Part shown: piece after piece, positions 49,835 through 61,481 of the stretch
Position numbering within the stretch: the stretch's first letter is position 1
Layout of the letters: each line of letters begins with the position of its first letter
Origin: Triglochin maritima
Taxonomy: Eukaryota > Streptophyta > Magnoliopsida > Alismatales > Juncaginaceae
Length of the DNA: 64,000 nucleotides
Direction: 5' to 3'
NCBI GenBank assembly: GCA_963682175.1
Contig: OY821779.1
Span: 694,501 to 758,500, forward strand
The notes under the pieces: generated by a model
Databases searched by the model: none
Seen by the model: the letters and a program-made list of their open reading frames with translations, nothing else
What the model was told of the DNA's origin: nothing
Program-made: the position numbers and the translations under genes

Positions 49835-50304
49835 ATGACCTGGACGACCTGGTCATCAGCTATCTCTATCTTCAAAATCAGCTTTCTCTCTCTTCCATAT
49901 CAGCTTTCTCTTTCCTCAACACACATTCTTCTCTTTCCTACACTATTCATCTCTTAACCACAACCCAACACAACCCACAACAATCTACATCTCTCCTCCA
50001 CATCATTTCGGGGTCCATCTTGATAAAAAATTAAAAAATATAAAAAAATCTAACAAATCAAAACAATTATAAAACGTATTTTCAAAAAAAAATTTAAAAA
50101 AACTCAAACAAAAAATTTAAAAAATCAAACAAAAACAAAAAAAAAATCAAAAAATAATATAATATTTGTTTGAACGACCGGGTAGACGACCCGGTCATCT
50201 TCAACCGAAGATTTCCACCCATAAAAACATTTTTTAACTCATGACCCGGTTGTGACCGTGAGATGACCTGGGTTTTTATCCCGTTAAGGATGCTTTTATA
50301 GTTG
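49830..50304. mobile_element. Second MITE abutting the first
   Basis: The left end is AGACCATCACTAACCATGAC. The reverse complement of the right end is AAAAGCATCCTTAACGGGAT. Inside, ACCTGGACGACCTGGTCATC on the left mirrors GACCGGGTAGACGACCCGGT on the right. It is non-coding and AT-rich in the middle. The large MULE inserted exactly at its right end. Confidence 0.5.
50295..50304. repeat. Left target-site duplication of the MULE
   Basis: TTTATAGTTG here recurs at 58855-58864, just outside the right terminal inverted repeat. A 9-11-bp duplication is the hallmark of Mutator-like insertion. Confidence 0.8.
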
Positions 50305-50644
50305 AGTCCTTATACACGGACGCGGGCGTCACGGACGCGCCCTACGTGGCTTCAAAAAGTGGATGAGTCAGCGTCTACTCGGATTGCCATGTCACGCTTT
50401 CCTTCCGAACGCGCCTCAAATTGTTTTAATTTTTTTTTGACGGTTTTCGAAGAAGGACGGTTCGTTTCCAGATTAGACAGCGGCAGACACCCTACGAACG
50501 ACGGTTCGGATACCGAGGAAGATAACATATCCAGAACAAAAGGGAGACTCTCGCTTTCTTTCTTTCTTACCTGTGAACGTAGGAAGCGCACCTGTGAAGC
50601 ATTCCCGACTTTCTTTCCCTGTGAAGCGCACCTTGTAAACGATA

Positions 50645-53600
50645 ATGGAATCTTCAACTCCGGCCGTCGATATCGAACACGTCCCAGAACCGGTGGGTCT
50701 CTAATTTTTTCTTTCCGTGGGTCGTTATTTTTTTTGATGAACTTCCGTTTATTAAATTATTGGTTTTAGGGAACCACGTACTACTTCCGGGAATCACGAT
50801 GCTCCTGGAAGGCCATCCGAAAGCAGTTTGACCGGATGAATAAGGTGGAGAAGGAGGCTTTCCGTAGCACCCCATTCGGTCACTTCCTAAACCTTCCTAA
50901 CATTACGACGGACAACGAAATAGTCGGTTGGTTCGTCGAGCACTACGATACGGAGGAGGTGGGGCTGAGAATAGGATCAGGGGTAGTTCCCCTTACACCG
51001 GAAGACATCGCCCTAATTTTGGGGTTACGTACGCATGGGAAGGCCGTGGTGATGGAACCATTGCGCGTCCAGAAGCGAGACGGGGTGAACCTTGACAACA
51101 CCCAACTTTTAGTTCATCTCATGGCAAACAGTACCATGGGCGAGACGGAGGAGTACATTCGTCTCCTGATTTCTTTCATCTTCAACAATTTTTTGTTCTA
51201 TGATGGAACGCTGCGACCGAAGGAATGGTTCATGCACCCTCTGAGGAACATCAAACGCCTAAGCAGCTACGCATGGGCAAGTGCAGTTCACAAAACCCTG
51301 GTTGGAGGCCTCGAGAAAGCAAGTCTAGAACTGCAGGAGAGGAAAAAGGCAGGGAATTTCATAATGCGGCAGGGGAACGTCGAAGGTTGTGTTGCCATAC
51401 TACACGTAAGTTTTTGTTCCTGCTTCACACTTCCTCTCTTCCTCTTTTTTTGTTTTTGTTCTTTTCGGAAGACGATGTGTGTCTGTTCGGAATACGTTGT
51501 GAGTCTGTTCGGATTAAGTGGTGGGTCTGTTCGGATTAAGTGGTGGGTCCGTTCGGATTAAATGGTGGGTCTGTTCGGGTTAAGTGGTGGGTCTGTCAGG
51601 GTTAAGTGGTGGGTCTGTTCGGATTAAGTGGTGAGTCTGTTCGGAATAAGTGGTGCGTCTGTTCGGATTAAGTTGGGTGTCTGTTCGGATTAAGTGGTGC
51701 GTTTGTTCGGATTAAGTGGTGAGTCTGTTCGGATTAAGTTGGGTGTCTGTTCGGATTAAGTGGTGCGTCTGTTCGGATTAAGTGGTGCGTCTGTTCGGAT
51801 TAAGTGATGCGTCTGTTCGGATTAAGTGGTGCGTCTGTTCGGGTGAGGTGGTGCGTCTGTTCGGATTAAGTGGTGGGTCTGTTCGGAATACGTTGTGAGT
51901 CTGTTCGGAATATGTTGTGAGTCTGTTCGGATTAAGTGGTGGGGCTGTTCGGAATATGTGGTGGGGTTGTTCGGATTAAGTGTTGGGTCTGTTCGGAATA
52001 CATTGTGAGTCAGTTCGGAATACATTGTGAGTCTGTTCGAAATACATGGTGAGTCTGTTCGCATTAAGGGGTGGGTCTGTTCGGATTAAGTGGTGGGTCT
52101 GTTCGGAATAAGACGTGTGTCTGTTCGGAATAAGAAGTCCGTCTGTTCGGATTAAGTTGGGTGTCTGTTCGGTTTACGTTTAATGTATGTTCGGATTCAG
52201 TTGTCTTTCGAATATGAAGGTACGTTGGTATAGTAGTTCTCATTTTTTTCCTTTCCATTTGAAGGTGTGGCTTTGTGAGAAATTTAAATTGGGGGAGCCC
52301 AGAACTGGAGTTTTCCCACGGATGAAAAGATGGACGGAGATGTTTGGGAAACGATTAACCCTGAGGAAATGGGAGGAACGTGGAATTACCTTACATCGAA
52401 TTTACGACGGCACGTTCGACCTGATGGGGGCTCCATCAATGAGTGAAAGGGAGCTGCAACTTATTGGTCCTGTTCGAAAGAGCTCAACTTCAACCGTCAG
52501 TTTGCCAAGGCTCCAACTGGCAGACTGCAGCATTCCATGCGACCCGCTGCTCCAAGAATTGGAGCTGAGTGAGGTGAAGACAAAATGGCTGAGGGCCGAA
52601 GCTGCCCTTAAGAAGGCCACAGAACAGGTACACGAACTCAGGGAAGAACTGAGGATTTCCCAGGAAGAGTGTGGGAGGCTCAGGAAAGATATTATATATC
52701 TTCGAGGGACAGGGACAACTGGAGTCCCTGGTGGGGAGAACGAGCTAGAGCAAGAGGAGGAGAATAGGAAGAAGAGGGAGGCGGAGGAAGAAGAGAATAG
52801 GAAGAGGAAGGAGGATGAAGAAGAAGAAAAGAGGAGGGAGGAGGAGGAAGAAGAAAAGAGGAGGGAGGAGGAAGAAGAGGAGAAGAGGAGGGAGGAGGAG
52901 GAAGAAGAAAAGAGGAGGGAGGAGGAAGAAGAAGAGAAGAAGAGGAAGGAGGAGGAACGAGAAAAGAGGAAGAGGGAGGAGGAGGAATGTGAGAGAAAAA
53001 GGGAGGAGGAAAGGAAGAAGAGGAGAAGAGGGAGGAGGAGAGGAAGATGGGAGAAAAGAGGAAAATGCTGGAGAAGGAGGAAGAGAAGAAGAAGAAGGAG
53101 AAGGAAGAAGAAAGAAAGGCCCAGATAGCAAACTGGGTCGCGAAAAGAAAACGCTCGACGGCCACCGTTGAGCAGCAGCTGAAGGAAGGCGAACATCTGG
53201 CCAAGAAGAATAAGCAGGAAGAAGAGCAAAAAAGAAAAGATAGAGCGGCTCAAAGGAGCCTGAAGAAAAAAAGGCCGGATGTTGACATGCCTGCATTGGG
53301 CACGTTGTCATTTGATGAGGTCAAAATGCTACTGAACCTGACCGAACCCAACAAGGACAATAGGGAGGTCATCTGGAGAGGCGATATGTGCAGTTTAAAA
53401 CGCTCCGACCTGAAGGAGCTTATAACGCCTAGGATGGATATTAGCGATGAAACTATCGACGCTATGCTATCGGTGCTCGAAGAAAGACGCCACCCAGAAA
53501 AAGTTATATGCATATCCACATTCGAGTCGGGGCGAATTCTTGCAGGGCAAGGCAGAGAAGTTGATGATTTTATCCTCCCTAAAATCGTAGGTGCGTCTCC

Positions 53601-54009
53601 AACACAGACCGTGATCGCACAACCATGCTGGTCTTCAGGTCATTGGACACTGGTGGTTGTCTATGGCCCGTCCAAAGAGATTTTGGCATTCAACAGTCTC
53701 TCTAGGGAGCTAGGCGAAGGTGATGATCCGGAGCAGACTGTAGGCCAACATGAATGTGCAGCAGCGGATGCGGCTGTATACTGGAGGGATCTACTCAAGG
53801 TCGACTGGCCCCTGAGAATCCTGAGGAAAGAGAGCCAACAACAACCACCGGGGAGCAACGATTGCGGCGCCTTCGTTTTATACTGGATAAGGTGCCTAAT
53901 GTTGAATGTTGACCCTACGAAGGAGAAGGACCCCAATACCATCCACTCTATCAGGGGTGAATTGGCGGTCATGTTACTTAGGGATCGTCGGTCGTGTGTG
54001 CAGGTCTAA
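50645..54009 (+). CDS. MULE-carried Ulp1-like cysteine protease gene (DUF1985/plant-mobile-like + coiled coil + C48)
   Basis: Exons are 50645-50692, 50770-51405 and 52265-54009. The first two joins are GT-AG and in frame. The N-terminal part (FGHFLNLP, GLRIGSGVVPLTPEDIALIL, LRTHGK) resembles DUF1985/plant mobile domains. Exon 3 continues VWLCEKFKLGEP and passes into a heptad region, then a very long Glu/Lys/Arg tract (about 52740-53110). Within that tract, near 53000-53046, the frame changes by one base. The protease domain follows: SSGHWTLVVVYG (His), then AFNSLS, then QPPGSNDCGAFVL (Gln and Cys). The usual Asp after the His strand appears as Asn. The family removes SUMO from proteins; TE-borne members have no proven role. 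Intron 2 (51406-52264) is filled by a minisatellite. The frameshift may inactivate the gene, be a sequencing error in low-complexity DNA, or be bridged by an undetected intron. Confidence 0.8.
51475..52200. repeat. 22-bp minisatellite in intron 2 of the Ulp1-like gene
   Basis: About thirty imperfect units of GTCTGTTCGGATTAAGTGGT (22 bp with GG/GC variants) run head to tail on the plus strand, the sense strand of the gene. Variants replace ATTAAG by AATAAG or AATACG. The array starts about 70 bp after the donor and stops about 60 bp before the acceptor, sparing both splice sites. Confidence 0.93.
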
Positions 54010-54136
54010 ACAGACAAAGATATTTTTAGTTTTGTTTATTTTTTGGTTTACATGTACAAAATGTTTACATATTCAGTTCACAAACTATTTACATGTAAAA
54101 ATACAAACATTACCAATGTCATTCTTAAGCTAACTT

Positions 54137-55512
54137 TATTCCGAACAGACAGTCTTCTTATTCCGAACAGACCCAACACTTAATCCGAACAGACGCAACA
54201 CTTAATCCGAACAGACGCAACACTTAATCCGAATAGACTCACAACTTATTCCGAACAAACGCAACATTTAATCCGAACATGCTCACTACTTATTCCGAAC
54301 AGTCTTCTTATTCCGAACAGACCCAACACTTAATCCGAACAAACGCAACACTTAATCCGAACAGACGCAACACTTAATCCGAACAGACTCACTACTTATT
54401 CCGAACAAACGCAACATTTAATCCGAACAGGCTCACTACTTATTCCGAACACAGTCTTCTTATTCCGAACAGACCCAACACTTAATCCGAACAAACGCAA
54501 CACTTAATCCGAACAGACGCAACACTTAATCCGAACAACCGCAACATTTAATCCGAACAGGCTCACAACTTATTCCGAACACAGTCTTCTTATTCCGAAC
54601 AGACCCACCACTTATTCCGAACAGACCCAACACTTAATCCGAACAGACACAACACTTAATCCGAACAGACGCAACACTTAACCCGAACAGACTCACAACT
54701 TATTCCGAACAAACGCAACATTTAATCCGAACAGGCTCACTACTTATTCCGAACACAGTCTTCTTATTCCGAACAGACCCAACACTTAATCTGAACAAAC
54801 GCAACACTTAATCCGAACAGACGCAACACTTAATCCGAACAGACGCAACACTTAATCCGAACAGACGCAACACTTAACCCGAACAGACTCACAACTTATT
54901 CCGAACAAACGCAACATTTAATCCGAACAGGCTCACTACTTATTCCGAACACAGTCTTCTTATTCCGAACAGACCCAACACTTAATCCGAACAAACGCAA
55001 CACTTAATCCGAACAGACGCAACACTTAATCCGAACAACCGCAACATTTAATCCGAACAGGCTCACAACTTATTCCGAACACAGTCTTCTTATTCCGAAC
55101 AGACCCACCACTTAATCCGAACAAACGCAACACTTAATCCGAACAGACGCAACACTTAATCCGAACAACCGCAACATTTAATCCGAACAGGCTCACAACT
55201 TATTCCGAACACAGTCTTCTTATTCCGAACAGACCCACCACTTATTCCGAACAGACCCAACACTTAATCCGAACAGACGCAACACTTAATCCGAACAGAC
55301 TCACAACTTAATCCGAACAAACGCAACATTTAATCCGAACAAGCTCACTACTTATTCCGAACACAGTCTTCTTATTCCGAACAGACCCAACACTTAATCC
55401 GAACAGACTCACAACTTAATCCGAACAACAGCAACATTTAATCCGAACAGGCTCACAACTTATTCCGAACACAGTCTTCTATTTCCGAACAGACACAAGT
55501 AAATCTGAACTG
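54137..55512. repeat. Minisatellite between the convergent MULE genes
   Basis: The same unit as in the introns appears here in the reverse orientation on the plus strand (CACTTAATCCGAACAGAC). It is interleaved with ACTTATTCCGAACACAGTC units to give a higher-order repeat of about 150-180 bp. It begins 128 bp after the Ulp1-like stop codon and ends about 90 bp before the transposase stop, so it occupies the whole 3'-3' space. Confidence 0.93.
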
Positions 55513-55604
55513 AACTTGTATAACAACCATTTACAGATCACAACGTATCAACAATTACAAGTTTCTTGGTTTTACAAGAACGGGAAAAAACACAAAAATG
55601 TAAA

Positions 55605-58549
55605 TTAAGGAGGAAATTCCTCGTAATACAAACTCATGTCCCAATCGGAGAAATCAGGATCCGCGGGTTTTGGTGCTACTTCGTGAAGCGGCGAAGTAAC
55701 CTTCATCTTCCACTTTCTCTTCTCTTGTTGGGCGTGTTTTTTATGGCTCTTTTTAATTATCTTCTCAGCTAAAGACACTCGACGTCTAGTCGGCGGTCTT
55801 CCTATACGTCTGACCTTTTCCGGATTAAGGACCGATGTACCCGAAGACTCAGGTTCATCAGGTCGAACCAAGTTTTGTGTAGTGTGCATACGTGCCTTAA
55901 GCATTTCAATACACTGCACGGCCTCAATATACCTTTTGTGGGAGATGAAGTCTTCCTGTGCGATCCAAACGACACGACCCATGATGTCGTCGTGACGACG
56001 TAGCGCATCCTTCGCCATTACACCATCGTCTGGGTACGTCTTATCTCGATAGCTCCTTCGAATATCCTTCCGCCATCGATTAAGGATGTAAGAGTCTGGA
56101 AGCAATGCATTAGGATTCAAGCGTGCAAGTACAACAAAAACGTGGCAGCATAGAAGCCCAACGTGCTGAAACATTCTGCAATCACATGTAAAATTCATGG
56201 ATGTGTTTTGTACTAGGAAACGTTTCGACAGTAGCTGCTCACCAGCCAAAACACGTTCAGATACCTTGTACTGGAATGTTTCATTCGTATTGAACTCCTC
56301 CGTTATATCGCAGTATATCATCTTCCCAATTTGTAACTGCACTTTTTTGAAGACCCCTACGGTATACAACTCGCTCAACTGACTCTCGAATGGATAAATT
56401 GAAACCAACTGGGGTTTTTTATGAAGACAATCAAATTCTGATTGAGCTTCCTTCTCGTACTTGTGGCGGAGCGCAAGTTCGTATTGTTGAACAAACTGCT
56501 TAAGGGTGGTCTTCGAAGTAAGATACTTGTCGAAGAAGGCGTTCATACTCTCGCTCCTCTGAGTAGATGCCATTCCCGCGAAAAAAAAATCACCAATAAA
56601 TGCAGGGATCCACGACTCTCGGATTGCATAAATGGATTTGAGCCAGCTGTGGTTCTGCAGGTCAAAATCAAGAAGGAAACCCTGCCAATTACGATCAAAT
56701 TCTGCTGGGGTTTTGGAATCATATACAATCAATTTCAGATCAAATAATATGTGATCCCGATACTGCGTCGGCAACTTCACGGGAGCTTTGTTCATTATGT
56801 GCCATATACAGAATCTGTGTCTTGAATCTGGGAAGACATTCCTTACAGCAGCAGTAATGGCACCACATTGATCTGTTATTATAGCTGGGGGGGGTATATC
56901 TGCATAAGGGACCCAATTAGAAAGGAGTGAGACATTATTCCGAACAGACAGACTTCTTAATCCAAAACAGACAGTCTTCTTATTCCGAACAGACACAACA
57001 CTTAATCCGAACAGTCAGGCCACTTATTCCGAACAGACACAACACTTAATCCGAACAGTCAGACTTCTTATTCCGAACAGACAGACTACTTATTCCGAAC
57101 AGTCAGACTTCTTATTCCGAACAGACACAACAAGTTAATCCGAACAGTCAGACCACTTATTCCGAACAGACACAACACTTAATCCGAACAGTCAGACTTC
57201 TTATTCCGAACAGACCCACCACTTATTCCGAGCAGACACAACACTTAATCCGAACAGACTCACAACTTATTCCGAACAGACACAACACTTAATCCGAACA
57301 GACACAACACTTAATCGGAACAGTCCGACCACTTATTCCGAACAGACACAACACTTAATCCGAACAGACTCACAACTTATTCCGAACAGACACAACACTT
57401 AATCCGAACAATCCGACTTCTTATTCCGAACAAACGCAACACTTAATCCGAACAGAGAGACTTCTTAATACGAACAGACAGACTTCTTATTCCGAACATA
57501 CACTCTTCTTATTCCGAACAGACAGACTTTTTATTACGAATAGACAAACAAAAAAGAGGAAGATATGAAGAGGGAAGAAGGAAAAAAACTTACCGTTCAT
57601 GCACGACAACCAGGTTTGGAACAACCATATGTAATTTTCAGTAGTCTCATAGGACAGCAAAGCGCAACCGAGCAAAACTGATTCGAAATAGTGATTGACT
57701 CCTACAAATGGGGCGAATGGCATGTCGTATTTGTTGGTAATGTAGGTTGTGTCGAAACATATTGCGTCTCCAAAGTATGAATATGCAGCTCTAGAACGAC
57801 TGTCAGCCCAAAAAACGTTGCGTAGTCTTCCTTCGTCATCCATATCTATTACATAAAAAAACATGGAATCAATCTTCTGCATCCTAATGAAATAGTCCTG
57901 AAGAGCTTGTGCATCACCAGGTCCCATCTTCAAATTTCTGACTTGGTTTACAACATTCCTGCAAACAGGAACCAGTAAGACCAGGCGCAAAATGTTCAAC
58001 TTCAATTATGTTAGACGGAAAGAACACAAACCTTAAATCCCTTTCGTTGAAAGTCAATTTGTCATAACCTCCAGCCTCGACCACAAGAGATTGCATGGTC
58101 TTAGCAGCCGATATCCCAGCTTCATCATTAACCGATATCCGGGTTACGACGGATTCAGGGACGGTTCGTTTTTGCCTGAGAAATCGCATTTGCTCCGGGT
58201 CAAGCATGGGATGGTTATGGTTAAGATCCACAAAGTTAACGTTGTAACCCCTTGCTGTGTTTCCGGATACCCTTATCCGAGCAGTGCATTGTACTCTGCT
58301 GGATAACCTAGGCTTCAATTTTCCTTGCCCTTGGTCCGTTGGTGCGGTGCCCTCCTTGGAGCAAGTCAGCGTGACCCGTATAACAACACCACGATCGTAA
58401 TGAGATTGTCTTGTCTTAACGCCAAAACCACAATGATCGGCATAGGCCACGTAAAATGCTTTGGCTTCTTCGAAAGAGGGGAAAAACATCCCCTCATGGG
58501 GAACGTTTGATGGCTGCTCCACTAGGGAAGGCACGGGAACGATTTCCAT
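55605..58549 (-). CDS. FAR1-type Mutator-like transposase, apparently intact
   Basis: Three exons give 725 aa in one frame: 58549-58032, 57958-57594 and 56899-55605 (stop TAA). I start at MEIVPVPSLVEQP rather than the in-frame ATG at 58780, because the upstream part is low in coding quality. Residues about 18-120 are a FAR1 DNA-binding domain (FPSFEEAKAFYVAYADHCGF, CTARIRV, NHNHPM). The MULE DDE domain has Asp242 (AICFDTTY), Asp304 (PAIITDQCGA), CIWHI, and Glu411 (TQRSESMNAFF). A SWIM zinc finger follows (FTCDCRMF...CCHVFVVL). The tail is basic (RRIGRPPTRRR), likely a nuclear signal. This is the cut-and-paste enzyme of the element, in the same group as the domesticated FHY3/FAR1/FRS regulators. 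Intron 2 (56900-57593) is a minisatellite. TIRs and a target duplication around it argue against a domesticated FRS gene. Confidence 0.93.
56930..57545. repeat. Minisatellite in intron 2 of the MULE transposase
   Basis: On the plus strand the units read ACTTATTCCGAACAGACACA and CACTTAATCCGAACAGTCAG. On the minus strand, which is the sense strand here, they read GTCTGTTCGGATTAAGTG, as in the Ulp1 gene intron. The array fills nearly the whole 694-bp intron and leaves the donor (CGgtaag) and the acceptor (tgcag before ATATACCC) untouched. Confidence 0.93.
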
Positions 58550-58854
58550 TTGAGTACAGAGGAATGACCACAGAAGAGAAGGGAAGGAAAAGGAAGAGGC
58601 ATCTTGAGATTGATAACAAGTCTTCTGTGCCGTGTAGGAGCGCCGAGCGCCAAAATGATGAAGGAAGAGAGTGATTTGAGTCGCATTAATGAGGGATGGA
58701 GGGAAGGATGGTGGAAATGATGACGGTACGAAAATAGAGGAATAAAAAAACAAAAAACTTTTCATATCCCATCGCGCCAACTAAGCAGCGTCTGCTGAGT
58801 GGACTGACCACATCAGCGCGCGTCCCGGACGCGCGCGTCCACTAAACATTTTCC

Positions 58855-58864
58855 TTTATAGTTG
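58855..58864. repeat. Right target-site duplication of the MULE
   Basis: TTTATAGTTG matches 50295-50304. It marks the right end of the insertion. The sequence that follows (CTCTACCGATAC) would have continued from the MITE before insertion. Confidence 0.8.
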
Positions 58865-59443
58865 CTCTACCGATACAGTCGTCGATGTTCAAAAGATTAA
58901 CTTGTAATGATTCTTATCAGTAGTATCTCAACCAAGTTGCATCATACATGCATCATAAAAATCTTTCTTAGATTTTCCAGAGTCTCTGCTGTATTGTAGC
59001 AGCGACATCAATTTTATGGTCACATCAGAGGTCTCCCAACATTCACTCTCTAGTCTCTACGTGTCTATTCAGTAACTGCTTCGTGAGCAAATTATGCCAC
59101 ATGAACTATAAAGTATGATTGATTTTGAAAATTACACTCCCCATGAACCGGTAGGTTTTCAAACACCATCTTAAATTGAGCCGGTCGACGAATAAAAGTC
59201 ATAATCAGGTTGAAAACGATTTACTCACGGAACAATACCATTGTCTCACCAAAAGGCCATAGACATAAATACGAAATTTATCTAAATAATAACTACTGAG
59301 TGTGTCAATTAATATTTAGAATTAAAATAAAATTTAATAGATAGAATTAAAATAAAAAAGAGGGCCTCGCTGATCCCGCCGCTCCTCAAAAACCCAAAAG
59401 CAAAAACACCAATCTCGATCACGATCTCACCGCCCGAAGCAGA
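58865..59443. other. Flank right of the MULE
   Basis: Ordinary AT-rich sequence. The last 100 bases are C-rich and may be the promoter/5' leader of the possible gene starting at 59444. Nothing else is recognised. Confidence 0.35.
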
Positions 59444-59518
59444 ATGGGAAGCGTCGTCGTCACGATGTCTCCCTTCCTACTCTTTCCTCCCCACCAAACC
59501 AAACCAAACGCCCTCCAA
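59444..59518 (+). CDS. Possible first exon of an unidentified gene
   Basis: An ATG at 59444 in a C-rich leader opens a 25-codon frame (MGSVVVTMSPFLLFPPHQTK...) ending at CTCCAA before GTAATC, a usable donor. Ser/Pro-rich beginnings of this kind often belong to organelle-targeted proteins. I could not find convincing further exons to the right. A candidate is the short open segment at about 62730-62830 (MIFVCKKTSSAGDLPTDVQK) with AG before and GTAAGA after it. The gene may continue beyond the window or be a relic. Confidence 0.35.
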
Positions 59519-61481
59519 GTAATCTGTAATCCCAACCCAACTTGCATTATTCAAATGTTTTTTTCGTTGCAGTTTGACTTTTGTACGGAATTTGGCGTTA
59601 CATCGAAAACGCCACGTTTTTTTCCTTTTTTTTTCATCTGCAATCCACCAACCAATCTCCATTCTAGTTAATTAGGTTTGCTTGCATTAGCATATTTTGT
59701 TCACAACTTTTATATAATGTGGTTTTCAAGTTCATTTCGTATCAGACACTCCGTAAGCTTGCTTATAACAATTAGTCACTAAGTAAGTCTATTAAGACAT
59801 GTGCATTTATATATGCTTGACTGCTGAACCATAGATAGATTACACAAGAGGTCATTATAAGTTGGTATTAAAATGTTTAAATTTGAAATTGTTATGTTAG
59901 TAAGCCTATATCTTTAAAATGCTTTTTATTTTATTTTGTCTTTGCAACGTGGTACTAATAAAATGGTTTTAGCTAAACCAGAGTCTTGCAAATAAACTAT
60001 ACTACATTTGAAATCTATAATTGAAATCCCCCTCTAAAAAAGTGATGGCAAAACGTGTTTTGTTTTATAAGGATTGTTTTTTTAAGCCTAACAGCACTAA
60101 CTTCATTTTCTTAATGTTCAAAAAAAAAAGAGAAAAGAAGAAGCACTGACTCCATTTTCTTAAGTGAGTGGCTTTGAACCACTAATTGCACTGCCAAAAC
60201 AAAGCATGAGAACCCATGATTGGGTCAACTTTGTTAGGAACTTAGGATGCTTTCTGTTAGTGCTAATAAAAATTTAAATAACTGTTGCACCAAAATTAAA
60301 ATACAATAAAATAACGCAAGTCAAAAGAATTGAGCTCATTCTCTCTCTAAAGTCTAAAGGCATCATTATTAAATCTAGAGAATTTCAAAACATTTGAGAT
60401 TGAAACCTTCAGTTTTTTAACCTCTCAGGACTTTTGAGATCTATTTTTATCAACATTCTCCACCAGAATGTAGTTTAAGGAAATGAAATTAAGATGCTTT
60501 AAATTTAGCATGGGTATACCTGCATATTATCTAGAAAGAGGGGTATATGGATTTGCTACAACTATTGAAATGATATAATTACTGAGCGGTTTTGATTTTA
60601 GCTTTATTCAAACACGGAGAGTGGAAAATTTACTGTTACATATGAAAGCCATTAGATACCGAGGTTTTTACCTTTTGAAAATCCTGTATTTTTTTGTTAT
60701 AAAACCCACAGGGCTTATCATCAGTAGGATCAATATGAATTCATGATGTGCCCATTTTAAGTTATCGGCAATTTTTCGGGATGATTATAATTTTTTGTTT
60801 GAAAGAAACAAGTGCAGAAAGTTCGAAGTACATAACCAAGCAGACTTGTGGCCAGAGTTTCAGATATAAACCAAGTTGTCAAGATTGAAATTGAAGTAAT
60901 CATAAGCTCCATGTCTAATATTATAACGGAGAAAAGCAAATTTCAGTCTACTACTTCGTCACAAGTTGCTTCTGTTGAGATCACCTGAATCCCGCAACAT
61001 ATGAAGAAAGATTTTGCAATTGGGTCATACATGTCTTCGTGAATGCTGTAAGACTTAACATGTTGGGTCTATATTACCTTTTCCAATACTCTTTTTCTGG
61101 TCTAGAGCTTAAGCAACTAAAAGTTTATGATATAAATTAGACAGGAACTGAAACTCGTGTCTCTTATCTTAAGGTTCAGTGATGGGGCGATTTGTTTATG
61201 CTCCCACCTTATACAACTTTAGCAGCTGCCTTTCTTATCAAGCAGGCAGTAAAAAACTCACCACCCTACTTAACCACAAAAAAAGAATGTTTCCCCCCAA
61301 TAACCACAAAACTACCGGTCTTCGTTATTTTAGACATTTGCCTTGTACATGAATTTTGTTTTATTCTACTATAAGATTGTAGATAAAAATCTAGAGCTCA
61401 GTCATCTGTAGCAATTTATTTCTCTCTTTTAATCAAGAAAATCAAGCCCAAAAATCATCAAATAGTTAGTTCTCCGTGGTG
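59519..61481. other. Intergenic or intronic AT-rich sequence
   Basis: If the exon at 59444 is real, this is its first intron. I see no recognisable coding segment, RNA gene or element. Confidence 0.35.

Larger units (their letters stand above)
50305..58854. mobile_element. 8.55-kb Mutator-like element with Ulp1-type gene and FAR1 transposase
   Basis: The element is bounded by GC-rich inverted ends. The left reads AGTCCTTATACACGGACGCG then GGCGTCACGGACGCGCCCTACGTGG; the right, reverse complemented, reads GGAAAATGTTTAGTGGACGC then GCGCGTCCGGGACGCGCGCTGATGTGG. Both are followed by AGTCAGCGTCT / CAGCAGACGCT-type sequence. A 10-bp target duplication flanks it. It holds two convergent genes: a DUF1985-like/Ulp1 gene on plus and a FAR1-type transposase on minus. 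ULP-like gene plus MULE transposase is the known layout of KAONASHI-type plant MULEs. The transposase reads intact, so the element may be autonomous or was until recently. Confidence 0.88.

Noticed and set aside
52402..53253. Long minus-strand Ser/Leu/Phe-rich frames opposite the Ulp1 gene
   Set aside because: They are the antisense of the GA-rich coiled-coil tract.
51475..57545. CRISPR-like array
   Set aside because: The repeats are head-to-tail without unique spacers, in a plant transposon. They are minisatellites.
55605..58549. A domesticated FAR1/FRS host gene
   Set aside because: TIRs, target duplication and the Ulp1 partner place it in a mobile element.
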